Of a stretch of 64,000 nucleotides of DNA, positions 1 through 7,692 are shown one piece after another. Made by a program: the position numbers and the translations under genes. This DNA is from Candidatus Zixiibacteriota bacterium (lineage in GTDB: Bacteria > Zixibacteria > MSB-5A5 > GN15 > FEB-12). The stretch lies in NCBI GenBank assembly GCA_019038695.1, contig JAHOYZ010000039.1, forward strand, positions 1 through 64,000. The letters run 5' to 3'. Position 1 is the stretch's first letter. Every line of letters starts with the position of its first letter. Under the pieces are notes generated by a model. It searched no databases, was not told the origin of the DNA, and was given only the letters and a program-made list of their open reading frames with translations.

Positions 1-54
1 CAGCGCGCCTGCTTTGGGAGCAGGATGTCGGAGGTTCAAATCCTCTCACCCCGA
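1..54 (+). tRNA. tRNA-Pro(UGG), 3' part, cut by the window start
   Basis: The anticodon stem is 8-12 paired with 20-24, with anticodon TGG at 15-17 inside a seven-base loop. The T arm follows (30-34 with 42-46, loop TTCAAAT), then the 3' acceptor strand at 47-53 and discriminator A54. No CCA is encoded. The D arm and 5' acceptor strand lie outside the window. The last 36 bases recur exactly at 2945-2983. Confidence 0.9.
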
Positions 55-57
55 TTT
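19..57 (+). repeat. Left copy of 39-bp direct repeat (attL-like, in tRNA-Pro)
   Basis: Bases 19-57 are identical to 2945-2983. The copy runs from the 3' side of the anticodon loop to three bases past the discriminator, which is where tyrosine recombinases often integrate. This copy belongs to the apparently intact tRNA gene. Confidence 0.75.
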
Positions 58-255
58 ATCTTACTTCCCTATAGGTGTCATTAATTTCGATATACTTCGT
101 CCGAATTACTGGAAGACACATAATAAGATGAAGACAATCCTGTATGGGTAAGTTTGTCTTCGTAGACAGATCCCCTGTACGAAGCTGGATCGGATTTTTG
201 TCCCGATATTCCAATACAAATTGAATTTGTAGATAGGCTCATAAACAAAATAGTG

Positions 256-291
256 TTGACAAATAATATTGGTAGCATATACTACCAATAT
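256..291 (+). promoter_or_regulatory. Promoter with palindromic operator; leaderless start
   Basis: TTGACA at 256-261 and TATACT at 278-283 are 16 bp apart. A perfect inverted repeat, ATATTGGTAG (266-275) and CTACCAATAT (282-291) with a 6-bp spacer, covers the -10 box. The expected transcription start, six or seven bases after the -10, falls at the ATG at 290, and no Shine-Dalgarno sequence precedes it. The mRNA is therefore probably leaderless. The palindrome is a good candidate operator for autoregulation by the gene it precedes. Confidence 0.7.
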
Positions 292-1177
292 GACAAGCAA
301 AGACTATACTCTGCCATTACAGGCTCTCGGTTTCACAGAGATCGAGGCTCTCATCTACGGTTTCCTTGTAGAAAACTCCCCGGCGACCGGCTATCGGATC
401 AGCCACGCCGTCGGTAAGCAGCCTCCCAACACATACAAAGCGATAGCTTCCCTTGAGGACAAAGGGGCAATCATCGTCGAGGTGGGAGAAAGAAGACTTT
501 GCCGGGCGGTGCCACCGGTGGAACTACTCGACAAACTCGAACAGTGCTTCAAACAACACCGTCAGGAAGCTGACCGTGCGCTGAAAACTCTTTCGAGCTC
601 CCCGCAGGATGACGGGATATATCATCTCAAGACCGTGGATCAGGTGATCAGTCAAAGCATAGCCATGCTGGATCGAGCCAAGGGGATTGTTCTTTGTGAC
701 CTGTCTCCCGGTCCTTTCAGCCTGCTTGCAGATTCCCTCAGAGAAACCGCAACCAGGGGCGTACGCATCATCTGCAGAGTTTACAGCGAGGTGCAGATCC
801 CGGACGTGATTACTCAGCAACTGACCGGGTACGATCCGGCTTTGGATACCTGGCCCGGTCAGCAGATCAGTATTGTAGTCGACGCTGAAGAACACCTGCT
901 CGGGTTACTCACAAAAGACATGAAGGGTGTGCATGAGACCGTATGGAGCAATAGTACTTACTTGTCCTGCCTGCATCACAATCACGTGGCCTCTGAGATT
1001 CTGTACACAAATCTCGAGTCGGGACAAGCTAACCTGTCAGCCGAAGCCGAGGAGAAATTGAAAAACATATCATTACTGACATTCCGCCCGTCCGGCTTGG
1101 AGACTCTCATCAAACGCTATCGAACCACCCCTCCCTCATTTGACCAACACTCCAGTGAAAAGGAATCAGATGATTAA
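290..1177 (+). CDS. TrmB-family transcriptional regulator
   Basis: This 295-residue protein has an N-terminal winged helix of the TrmB type (about residues 8-75, opening with LGFTEIEALIYGFL) and a C-terminal TrmB-like effector domain of the phospholipase-D-like fold (about 105-240). Archaeal TrmB proteins bind sugars through this domain, and bacterial members are mostly uncharacterised. A TTG at 269 would add seven residues, but it lies inside the promoter, so the ATG at 290 is preferred. The next gene starts within its last codons, so the two are probably co-transcribed. The palindrome over its promoter suggests autoregulation. The ligand is unknown. Confidence 0.75.
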   Translation: MTSKDYTLPLQALGFTEIEALIYGFLVENSPATGYRISHAVGKQPPNTYKAIASLEDKGAIIVEVGERRLCRAVPPVELLDKLEQCFKQHRQEADRALKTLSSSPQDDGIYHLKTVDQVISQSIAMLDRAKGIVLCDLSPGPFSLLADSLRETATRGVRIICRVYSEVQIPDVITQQLTGYDPALDTWPGQQISIVVDAEEHLLGLLTKDMKGVHETVWSNSTYLSCLHHNHVASEILYTNLESGQANLSAEAEEKLKNISLLTFRPSGLETLIKRYRTTPPSFDQHSSEKESDD

Positions 1178-2318
1178 GCGTTCAATCACAGCAATCAATC
1201 TTCTAATCCTATTTGCCCTGATGACAGCATCCAGCGTGGTAGCCCAGCCTCCCGAAGTCCGAACCGACACAGACCTGGAGTCGTTACTTGCAAACAGAGC
1301 GAACCTCACTATTAACTTGCCTGACCTTGGATACACCTGGAGTGATTCCAATTTCACCGGTTCTGCTGACACCGGTACATTGTTAGTAAACACGACAAAA
1401 GTGATTTATTACTTCCTGCACTGGGGGCCGATCGAAGTACCCGAAATTACCGAAGACTATGTCAGAGAGAGAATTCCAAAAATCTGGCCTGGCGAAGGTC
1501 TGAAGGTTCTTTCGGTGAACGATACAATTGTAGCCGGGCACCCGGCATATTTCGCCGAGGTGATGCCCCAACGCGATTTCTATCGTGCGTTCTTTTTGAT
1601 CTGGAACTGCCCCGAGAGTGGTCGCCAGTTTATCACCGACATGAATTACAATGTTCGGTACCACACACCACGGGCCGAACTAGAAGCCGAGTTCGCTACT
1701 ACATATCATACTCTCGCCTGCCATCCGGGAGCAAAAACTAAAGAGTTGCCGGACCATGTCGTGCGGTTCGATAGCCGTCGTTTCGGCATTCGTTTCGATC
1801 ACCCATTGCACTGGTTTGTTTTTGAGAATCCTTACGGTGTCCCCCACCCTGAGTATCGTGGTATGCGCAACAAGGATATTGGTTCGCTACTGGCGCACCT
1901 TCAGGATATGACAACAGACATCTTCTTCAAATGGGTAACGCTACCTGAAAAATCGGCTGACGACACCCAAACCATGGGTAGTGCAATAGAACACTACCGA
2001 GTGGCGATCAAGTGTGCCAGCACAATGGATCTAGTAGAGTCATTCAAGTACGACGACGTGGAGACTGTGATTATAAATGGCCGGAAAGTATTCAAACTTT
2101 TTGGTGACGTGGTGCGCAAAGCTCCGGCGCAACCCGACCCCGATTTTGTCTCCCACGCACGGACGATGGTTGTACTGATGGACGATCAGCAGAACAAGCG
2201 GCGGCTTCATGTTGTGATACTCATCGATGAATACGAGGTAGATGGAATCCCCCGGAAACCGGTACGGGATATCTTCGACCGCTGGGCGGTCACACTCGCG
2301 GAAGGGGTTTCTTTCTGA
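1170..2318 (+). CDS. Secreted protein of unknown function
   Basis: This protein of 382 residues has a clear signal peptide (hydrophobic core LLILFALMTAS, likely cleavage after VVAQ). The ATG at 1170 has an AGGA ribosome site 5' of it and overlaps the regulator stop by 8 bases; a TTG at 1140 would put a charged tail before the signal peptide and is rejected. The exported part is soluble-looking and may hold two related halves (about 30-185 and 190-382), each rich in aromatic residues. I recognise no family. Overlap with the TrmB-like gene suggests it is the regulated output or a sensor partner. Confidence 0.7.
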   Translation: MIKRSITAINLLILFALMTASSVVAQPPEVRTDTDLESLLANRANLTINLPDLGYTWSDSNFTGSADTGTLLVNTTKVIYYFLHWGPIEVPEITEDYVRERIPKIWPGEGLKVLSVNDTIVAGHPAYFAEVMPQRDFYRAFFLIWNCPESGRQFITDMNYNVRYHTPRAELEAEFATTYHTLACHPGAKTKELPDHVVRFDSRRFGIRFDHPLHWFVFENPYGVPHPEYRGMRNKDIGSLLAHLQDMTTDIFFKWVTLPEKSADDTQTMGSAIEHYRVAIKCASTMDLVESFKYDDVETVIINGRKVFKLFGDVVRKAPAQPDPDFVSHARTMVVLMDDQQNKRRLHVVILIDEYEVDGIPRKPVRDIFDRWAVTLAEGVSF

Positions 2319-2401
2319 GTATTTTTCATTGTTAAGAACTGTTGGATACACACGAGACTATAGCTGAATTTACTATTTAACAAGAAAAGGAAAGAACGAA
2401 A

Positions 2402-2596
2402 ATGATGAAAAGAGGACCGCTGATTATTATCAACGCGTGCATCTGGGGATTGGTTATATTAAGTTGCGCGTGGGCTTTAAAGGGAACGGACGCGTACCCG
2501 TTGATTCAGACCATTCTCTCTGGTGGAGCGGGAGCTACATTGTTCTTATTATTATTTGGTACTCGGAAGGACCCCAAGAAACAGAAGGAACGATAA
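2402..2596 (+). CDS. Small two-TM membrane protein, copy 1
   Basis: This 64-residue protein has two predicted transmembrane segments (about residues 5-25 and 33-52) joined by a short loop with the motif ALKGT, and a basic C-terminal tail. An AAGGAA ribosome site precedes the ATG. The following gene is a diverged duplicate that keeps an almost identical first segment. I recognise no function; small paired membrane proteins can be toxins, holin-like or regulatory subunits, but nothing here decides. Confidence 0.65.
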   Translation: MMKRGPLIIINACIWGLVILSCAWALKGTDAYPLIQTILSGGAGATLFLLLFGTRKDPKKQKER

Positions 2597-2598
2597 TA

Positions 2599-2826
2599 AT
2601 GATAACAGAAGCGATTAGAACAGGAGTGATGATTATTGTCAACGCGTGCATCTGGGGATTGGTTATATTAAGTTGCTCGCATGCTTTAAAGGGAACTGGC
2701 GCGTACGAGGAGATTCAAAACATTCTCGTTGGTGGGGCGGGAAGTACAATGCTCTTAATATTATTCGGCACTCGGATGCCCTTCAAGAAACAAAATGGTG
2801 AGAGCGCTGATCAGGATGTGAAATAA
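2599..2826 (+). CDS. Small two-TM membrane protein, copy 2 (tandem paralogue)
   Basis: This 75-residue protein is a paralogue of the preceding gene. They share residues such as NACIWGLVILSC, ALKGT, the GGAG turn and LFGTR. At DNA level about 37 bases around the first segment are identical, so the duplication is recent. The ATG lies two bases after the stop of copy 1, with GAAGGAA inside copy 1 as ribosome site, so the pair is translationally linked. The C-terminus carries an extra acidic tail. Function is unknown. Confidence 0.65.
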   Translation: MITEAIRTGVMIIVNACIWGLVILSCSHALKGTGAYEEIQNILVGGAGSTMLLILFGTRMPFKKQNGESADQDVK

Positions 2827-3056
2827 GGAGAACAATTCTACATCTTCCTATAGATCTTCATCTTCTTTCATTGGAGATACCACCAATTTCGGCGTTCTGG
2901 CGTTGTAGTTTCTTGAGATGTCTGTTTAGTTTTGCCCTGTAGGAAGCAGGATGTCGGAGGTTCAAATCCTCTCACCCCGATTTTGTTCTCCTCCGATAAC
3001 ATAGGTTCATATCCTCGACAATTGCATCCTGAACCCATTTGTATTATAATCACACC
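2827..3056. other. Intergenic, no gene seen
   Basis: Between the second small membrane protein and tRNA-Sec I see only the partial tRNA-Pro copy at 2945-2983. The reading frame across it on the minus strand yields the familiar spurious tRNA-derived peptide with GVRGFEPPTSC and is not a gene. Confidence 0.6.
2945..2983 (+). repeat. Right copy of 39-bp direct repeat (attR-like, partial tRNA-Pro)
   Basis: This is an exact copy of 19-57. It contains the 3' half of the anticodon stem, the T arm and the acceptor strand, but not the anticodon or any 5' part, so it cannot be a functional tRNA. It lies 74 bp upstream of tRNA-Sec. Confidence 0.75.
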
Positions 3057-3150
3057 GGAAGCGGATGCCGTCTGGTGGCGGTCCCGGCCTTCAAAGCCGT
3101 GCGGGGGGCAATCATATTGTCCCCGGTGGGTTCGATTCCCACCCCTTCCG
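3057..3150 (+). tRNA. selC: tRNA-Sec (selenocysteine), anticodon UCA
   Basis: The gene is 94 bases without an encoded CCA. Diagnostic features are anticodon TCA at 3091-3093 in loop CTTCAAA, a six-pair D stem (3067-3072 with 3077-3082) closing a four-base loop, and a nine-pair variable arm (3104-3112 with 3116-3124) with a three-base loop. The T arm has loop TTCGATT. The acceptor begins GGAAG, as in many selC genes. Acceptor plus T stem gives about 12 pairs with a C-C mismatch at position 6, rather than the usual bacterial 8+5. The host should encode SelA, SelB and selenoproteins elsewhere. Confidence 0.9.
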
Positions 3151-3266
3151 CTTTCTAAGTAAGTCTTTATCCTTCGGACTGCGGGGAAGAATCTGCTAAA
3201 ATGTAAGTTAGCTCTACTACTGCTTCAGGTGGCGTTCCAGCAGCTTTGAATTTGAATCGCCCCGGT

Positions 3267-4196
3267 TTAGATGTCTGTCTTCAATTCCGGATCAGTGTGG
3301 ATAATAACGCGGGTGACATCGGAAAACTCTTCCAATAACCGCTTCTTGACATTGTGAGCAATAGCATGCCCGGCGCGAACAGTCAGATCAGGATCGACAA
3401 CGATATGCAATTCGACGAATATCTGCGACCCGCTTAACCGGGCACGCATGTCATGAACCTGCTGTATCCCATCGATCTGCTCGGCGCATTCTGTCAATTG
3501 GATCAATACTTCCCGGTCGGGAGCCGTATCCGATAGTTCCTTAAAAGCCGACCAGACCAACTGCAGGCCTATCTTGGCTACGAAAAATGTCACAACCAGG
3601 GCAGCATAGGAATCGGCCAGAGACCAGTCGGGATTCACAAAAGTGGCACCCACTCCAAACAAAACAGCTACCGAAGTAAGCGCATCAGAACGGTGATGCC
3701 AGGCGTTGCCGATAAGAGCGAGGCTACGAAGGCGACGGCCGATTATTATTGTGTACCAGTACAACCCTTCTTTGAGAATAATACTTGTCGCGGCCGCTAT
3801 GACAGCAAAGAGGCTTGGGCTGGATGGTTCATGATGGTAGATTGACTGCAAGCCGCTGTAGGCGATCCCAACCGCCACACCGACCAACAGCATACCGACA
3901 ATCATACTTGATATAGTCTCAATACGGGCGTGTCCGTAAGGATGGTCCGCATCCTCATGCCGACGGCCCCACTTCAACCCCAGGATAACAACGAAATCAC
4001 TGAACAGATCGGACAGCGAGTGTATCCCGTCAGCGATCAGAGCCTGACTGCCGCTGAGGATTCCTGCCCATAGCTTGAACACAACCAGGACGACGTTGAC
4101 GACCGATCCGACAACTGTTGCTCTCAAGCCCGCACCGATATCACCGAGAGATGACTCCTTACCGATCGCGAGTGTATTTTGTTTATTCATACCCAT
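3267..4196 (-). CDS. Cation diffusion facilitator (CDF) metal exporter
   Basis: This is a proton-coupled divalent metal exporter of the CDF family (FieF/ZitB-like), about 309 residues. Six transmembrane segments span roughly residues 20-210. Metal-site motifs are DGIHSLSD in the second segment and HHRSD in the fifth, and a cytoplasmic ferredoxin-like domain of about 85 residues follows. The start is uncertain: ATG at 4196, ATG at 4190 or TTG at 4211, none with a strong ribosome site. It lies about 25 bases after bshB1 and closes the efflux-bacillithiol operon. Bacillithiol is an established zinc buffer in Bacillus, so this placement fits metal homeostasis. The metal is not predictable. Confidence 0.88.
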   Translation of the reverse strand: MGMNKQNTLAIGKESSLGDIGAGLRATVVGSVVNVVLVVFKLWAGILSGSQALIADGIHSLSDLFSDFVVILGLKWGRRHEDADHPYGHARIETISSMIVGMLLVGVAVGIAYSGLQSIYHHEPSSPSLFAVIAAATSIILKEGLYWYTIIIGRRLRSLALIGNAWHHRSDALTSVAVLFGVGATFVNPDWSLADSYAALVVTFFVAKIGLQLVWSAFKELSDTAPDREVLIQLTECAEQIDGIQQVHDMRARLSGSQIFVELHIVVDPDLTVRAGHAIAHNVKKRLLEEFSDVTRVIIHTDPELKTDI

Positions 4197-4221
4197 AGTA
4201 ATCAAGAGCAACCGGTGGTTG

Positions 4222-4944
4222 TTAGATTGACTGCACCGGCATAAGAAAAGGGTCGTCTAATAATATCTTCTCCTTGACCGTATAAGCCTCGGCGTATTTC
4301 ACATCAACAACCTGCCCCAACGCTCCCGCACGGGTACGCATGAGATCAAAAATATCCACGCCCGGCTGGAAAATCTGCTTAGCTGTCACGGCGCCACCAA
4401 ACTGGGACTTATAGGCAGCGACAGCCTCACATTTCTTGTCCATTTCGTCAGATATATCCACCAGGAATGAGTAGTCAGAGTTGCGGAAGTATGAGGCATA
4501 GATGATTTTGCGAGGACGGAAAGCTTCACCGCTGAGGTCAGCCTTTTTGAGTCCAGCCAGGTAGCAAGCATCGTAACCCAGCCTACAGCAAGCCAGATGA
4601 TCAGGATGACGCTGTTCCCAATGGGGTAGAACGACCATCTCCGGTCTGGTGTCACGTATGACCTGCGCCAGCTTGAGTTTGTTGGCCGAAGTGGACTCCA
4701 CTGCGGCATCGGGTAAACCTAAATTGGCCCGCCAGGATAGACCCAGAATCTCAGCGGCCGCGGCCGCCTCAGTTTGACGGCTTTCAGTCGTACCCAGGGT
4801 ACTCATCTCCCCTTCAGTCAAATCGAGTACACCGGTAGTGCGACCGAGTGAGGCCATCTTGATCATAAGCCCACCACAAGTAATCTCGACATCGTCGGGA
4901 TGGGCGGCAATCGCCAGTACGTCAAGATGAATCCGGTCAGCCAT
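4222..4944 (-). CDS. bshB1: Bacillithiol biosynthesis deacetylase BshB1
   Basis: BshB1 deacetylates GlcNAc-malate to GlcN-malate, the second step of bacillithiol synthesis. The 240-residue protein is a zinc-dependent PIG-L/LmbE deacetylase. It shows AHPDD near residue 14, the GEM/GT segment near 46-52, and HPDH near 110, which together form the zinc site. The start at 4944 overlaps the bshA stop by 8 bases, indicating translational coupling; a longer frame to 4992 would lie inside bshA. Adjacent bshA and bshC make the assignment firm. Confidence 0.93.
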   Translation of the reverse strand: MADRIHLDVLAIAAHPDDVEITCGGLMIKMASLGRTTGVLDLTEGEMSTLGTTESRQTEAAAAAEILGLSWRANLGLPDAAVESTSANKLKLAQVIRDTRPEMVVLPHWEQRHPDHLACCRLGYDACYLAGLKKADLSGEAFRPRKIIYASYFRNSDYSFLVDISDEMDKKCEAVAAYKSQFGGAVTAKQIFQPGVDIFDLMRTRAGALGQVVDVKYAEAYTVKEKILLDDPFLMPVQSI

Positions 4945-6067
4945 TGAGAACTTCCTCGTAGTACTGCTCATATTCTGCCACAATTTTCTCACCAGCGAAT
5001 TTTTCCAAAGCCATTTTGGCCGCAGCTTTCCGGAACTGCTGTAACCTCTCGGTGTCCTTTAGTAGCGATACAGCCGCCCGCGACATGGAACCGGTGTCTC
5101 CCACAGGCAGCAGGAAGCCGTTCTTATAGTCGTCAACCACTTCGGTCAGCCCTGTACCCGAAGAGCCGATCACTGGAACGCCGCACGCCAGTGCTTCCAT
5201 GGCCGCCAATCCAAACGACTCCTCCTCGGAGGGAATCAGAAACAGATCGGCACATGGCAAAACAGCCTCGATACGATCCTGGCTTCCAAGGAACCGAACT
5301 CGGTCGACGAGTCCTTTTTTCTTCACCTGTCGTCGTGTCAAAACGATATCAGGTCCGTCGCCGATCATCAGCAATCGAGCCGGCACCTGGGCAGAGATTC
5401 TCTCAAAAATATCGATCACGTCCAGGGTTCGCTTTACAGGACGGAAGTTCGATATGTGCACGATAATGAACTCGTCGGGAGTGGCAAAATCCGCCCGAGC
5501 GCATCTACATTCAGATGAACGGAAACGTTCGGGATCGAAAAAGTTATGAATCACCCGGATGTCTTTGTCGAGCTTGAAGACCTCCTTTGTTTCGTCGGCC
5601 AGATACTGCGAGACAGCAGTCAGACCATCTGAGGCATTGATCGAAAAGCGTGTCATGTCATAGAACGATGGATCCTGCCCCACCAGTGTTATATCTGTGC
5701 CGTGCAGAGTTGTTATGATCTTCGGTGGCACTTCACCGTTGTCGGACAGTAAACGCTGAGCCAGATAAGCACACGTAGCATGCGGAATTGCGTAATGCAT
5801 GTGCAGAATGTCGAGCTTGGAGTTGCGTGCCACCTCGGCCATCTTGGCCGCGAGTGTGATCGTGTACGGCGGAAACTTGAACAGCGGATAGGCAGTGGTC
5901 TCAACACCATGATAGCTTATATTCGCTTCGTACTTGTCCAGACGAAAGGGAATCGCATATGAAATAAAATGTACCTGATGTCCGCCCCGGGCTAGATGGA
6001 GCCCCAATTCCGTCGCAACAACTCCCGAACCACCGGTCGAGGGATAACAGGTAATGCCAACGTTCAT
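4937..6067 (-). CDS. bshA: N-acetyl-alpha-D-glucosaminyl L-malate synthase BshA
   Basis: BshA is a GT4-family glycosyltransferase joining UDP-GlcNAc to L-malate, the first step of bacillithiol synthesis. The 376-residue protein begins with GITCYPSTGGSGVVATELG, the hallmark BshA N-terminus, and keeps the C-terminal E-x7-E sugar-nucleotide motif (EEESFGLAAMEALACG). The ATG at 6067 has a GGAGG site and overlaps the bshC stop as ATGA. An upstream extension to 6232 would run into bshC. It is cytoplasmic and coupled to bshC before it and bshB1 after it. Confidence 0.95.
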   Translation of the reverse strand: MNVGITCYPSTGGSGVVATELGLHLARGGHQVHFISYAIPFRLDKYEANISYHGVETTAYPLFKFPPYTITLAAKMAEVARNSKLDILHMHYAIPHATCAYLAQRLLSDNGEVPPKIITTLHGTDITLVGQDPSFYDMTRFSINASDGLTAVSQYLADETKEVFKLDKDIRVIHNFFDPERFRSSECRCARADFATPDEFIIVHISNFRPVKRTLDVIDIFERISAQVPARLLMIGDGPDIVLTRRQVKKKGLVDRVRFLGSQDRIEAVLPCADLFLIPSEEESFGLAAMEALACGVPVIGSSGTGLTEVVDDYKNGFLLPVGDTGSMSRAAVSLLKDTERLQQFRKAAAKMALEKFAGEKIVAEYEQYYEEVLNG

Positions 6068-7692
6068 GGTGCCTCCTTCAGATCGGACAAGTGTATGAGT
6101 TGGTGCGAAGTTTCCTCGCTGTCGAGCTGCTCGAACAGAAATGGAATGATTCCACGACCATACCGCGACAGGAAATAGCTCATGTTGAGCGTTCGTTCCT
6201 GCAAGGCTCGATGTGGGTACAGCACTCTCCATAAGCGGTAGATACTATCCCGCACCTGTGCACTTCGTCGCTTGTGAGCAGCGAACAATTTCCCTTCCAT
6301 CTGCCGAAGCAAATGGTCAATTTTTCCCCGCACCTGGTTGCTGTAGGTCTCAAGTGACGGCTCAAACTTCAAGGCCATATCAACGAAGCTGCCGACAGTC
6401 TCATCGACATCAGTCTTCATCGTCTGAGATTTCTGCTCCAGATCAGAGGGAAATGAAACCCCCAGAACACGGTTGACAACTTGTTCAACGTCGCCCGCAA
6501 GGTCCTCAAGAGATATGTCGTGAGCAGTCATAATCTTCTGAAATCTTTTCTCAACGATGGTGGCCGTAGCTCTCGCCCTGTAATAAGGAGCGACTCTATC
6601 AAATAGCGGGAAAAGACGATTCATCTGTGCCAGATACGCAATCTCGGCCGGACCACCTTTCTGAGACAGGACCGGGAATAAATACGACTGGAACACCGGC
6701 TTGGTCATCACATCAGGCGAGAATCTCTCCGGTTCGGATCGGATTAACTGCAACAATTCGTCAAGTATAAATCGTTCCTCACCCGCAACAAACATGTCAC
6801 CATCCCGAAGGATCGGCCTGCGACCCTCACGATTGAGGAAAAGATGAACCGCCTCTGGTTTCTTCTCTACTTGAAGATGATAGCCACTGTCAACGATCTC
6901 CCGGTTGGCTGCGTTCAGCTGTCCGTGAAGCTCGTCCTGTTTGTGGAGTATCTGTTCAAACAACGGAACAGCCAATTGCTTGGCCTTAGGATCGGATGGC
7001 GAGAACAGGACCAACCCGTACTCTCCAACCAGAGCAGTCATCAGCTTCGCAAACGCCGAGACAAAGGTGTCCTCAGTAGTATAACAACGATCAATCAGAC
7101 TATACAGATCGTCCGTGAAATCGGAATCCCCAAGTTCTTCTCGCAACTGTTGCCTGGCTCGATCGAGCGCATCGACATCACTCAGCGATGTTTCGCCCAT
7201 CGGCAGTTCCAAATCACGCACTCCGTCGTAGGAAACCCGACATACTTCACTGCCGTGGTCGAGAATAAACGTGTGGTTGACCTCGGCAAAATCATGATCG
7301 TCGGCGGCAATCCAAAACATCGGAACCACCGGCCGATTCAATGTCTTAGCGTATTTGCGGCAGGCCTTGACTATTGCCAAAGCTTTGAAGATAACCAGCA
7401 TCGGCCCACCAAAAAGCCCCGCTTGCTGACCGGAAAAAACGCATAGCGTTCCCGAATCACGTAGCTTGTCTATGTTGTCAAAAGTAGCCTGACTGCAACC
7501 ATAGGAACGATTCTGAGTTTCGAGTAAGTCTGCTACCGCGTCCCTTGGATAGTTGATGCCATCCAGGGAGTCAGCCACTTCTTCCAGGCTCTGACCGGCA
7601 TAGAAATGCAGAGCTTCAGAGTTCCCACTAACCTGATCGAGATAGAGCCGGGAATATCCAAGCGATGAATTGGGGTTAACAAGCTCAACCAC
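6064..7692 (-). CDS. bshC: Putative bacillithiol cysteine ligase BshC
   Basis: BshC adds cysteine to GlcN-malate, the last step of bacillithiol synthesis; its mechanism is not fully settled. The 542-residue protein matches the usual BshC length and carries the SGQQAGLFGGP loop near residue 90, the AADDHDFAEVNH segment near 130 and a long C-terminal coiled coil (about 400-480). It starts with GTG at 7692, overlapping the RND pump stop by 8 bases, and ends in an ATGA overlap with bshA. The coupling to an efflux pump gene is the unusual point. Confidence 0.93.
   Translation of the reverse strand: MVELVNPNSSLGYSRLYLDQVSGNSEALHFYAGQSLEEVADSLDGINYPRDAVADLLETQNRSYGCSQATFDNIDKLRDSGTLCVFSGQQAGLFGGPMLVIFKALAIVKACRKYAKTLNRPVVPMFWIAADDHDFAEVNHTFILDHGSEVCRVSYDGVRDLELPMGETSLSDVDALDRARQQLREELGDSDFTDDLYSLIDRCYTTEDTFVSAFAKLMTALVGEYGLVLFSPSDPKAKQLAVPLFEQILHKQDELHGQLNAANREIVDSGYHLQVEKKPEAVHLFLNREGRRPILRDGDMFVAGEERFILDELLQLIRSEPERFSPDVMTKPVFQSYLFPVLSQKGGPAEIAYLAQMNRLFPLFDRVAPYYRARATATIVEKRFQKIMTAHDISLEDLAGDVEQVVNRVLGVSFPSDLEQKSQTMKTDVDETVGSFVDMALKFEPSLETYSNQVRGKIDHLLRQMEGKLFAAHKRRSAQVRDSIYRLWRVLYPHRALQERTLNMSYFLSRYGRGIIPFLFEQLDSEETSHQLIHLSDLKEAP

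Larger units (their letters stand above)
58..2944. mobile_element. Candidate mini-island or remnant bounded by tRNA-Pro repeats
   Basis: The segment between the two 39-bp tRNA-Pro 3'-end copies is about 2.9 kb. It holds a TrmB-like regulator, a secreted protein and two duplicated small membrane proteins, all on the plus strand, whereas the next 46 kb are on the minus strand. Integration at a tRNA 3' end typically leaves one complete tRNA and one partial copy, as seen here. No integrase or excisionase is present, so it would be a decayed island, a satellite mobilised in trans, or a simple segmental duplication. The mobile nature is inferred. Confidence 0.45.

Noticed and set aside
269-289. TTG start for the TrmB-like gene
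   Set aside because: It falls inside the promoter and operator, upstream of the expected transcription start, and the family N-terminus begins at the ATG at 290.
2945-2983. Second tRNA-Pro gene
   Set aside because: Only the 3' half is present, with no anticodon, D arm or 5' acceptor strand.
2868-3053. Minus-strand 61-residue frame containing GVRGFEPPTSC
   Set aside because: This is the well-known false peptide produced by reading across the 3' part of a tRNA gene; it lies on the partial tRNA-Pro copy.
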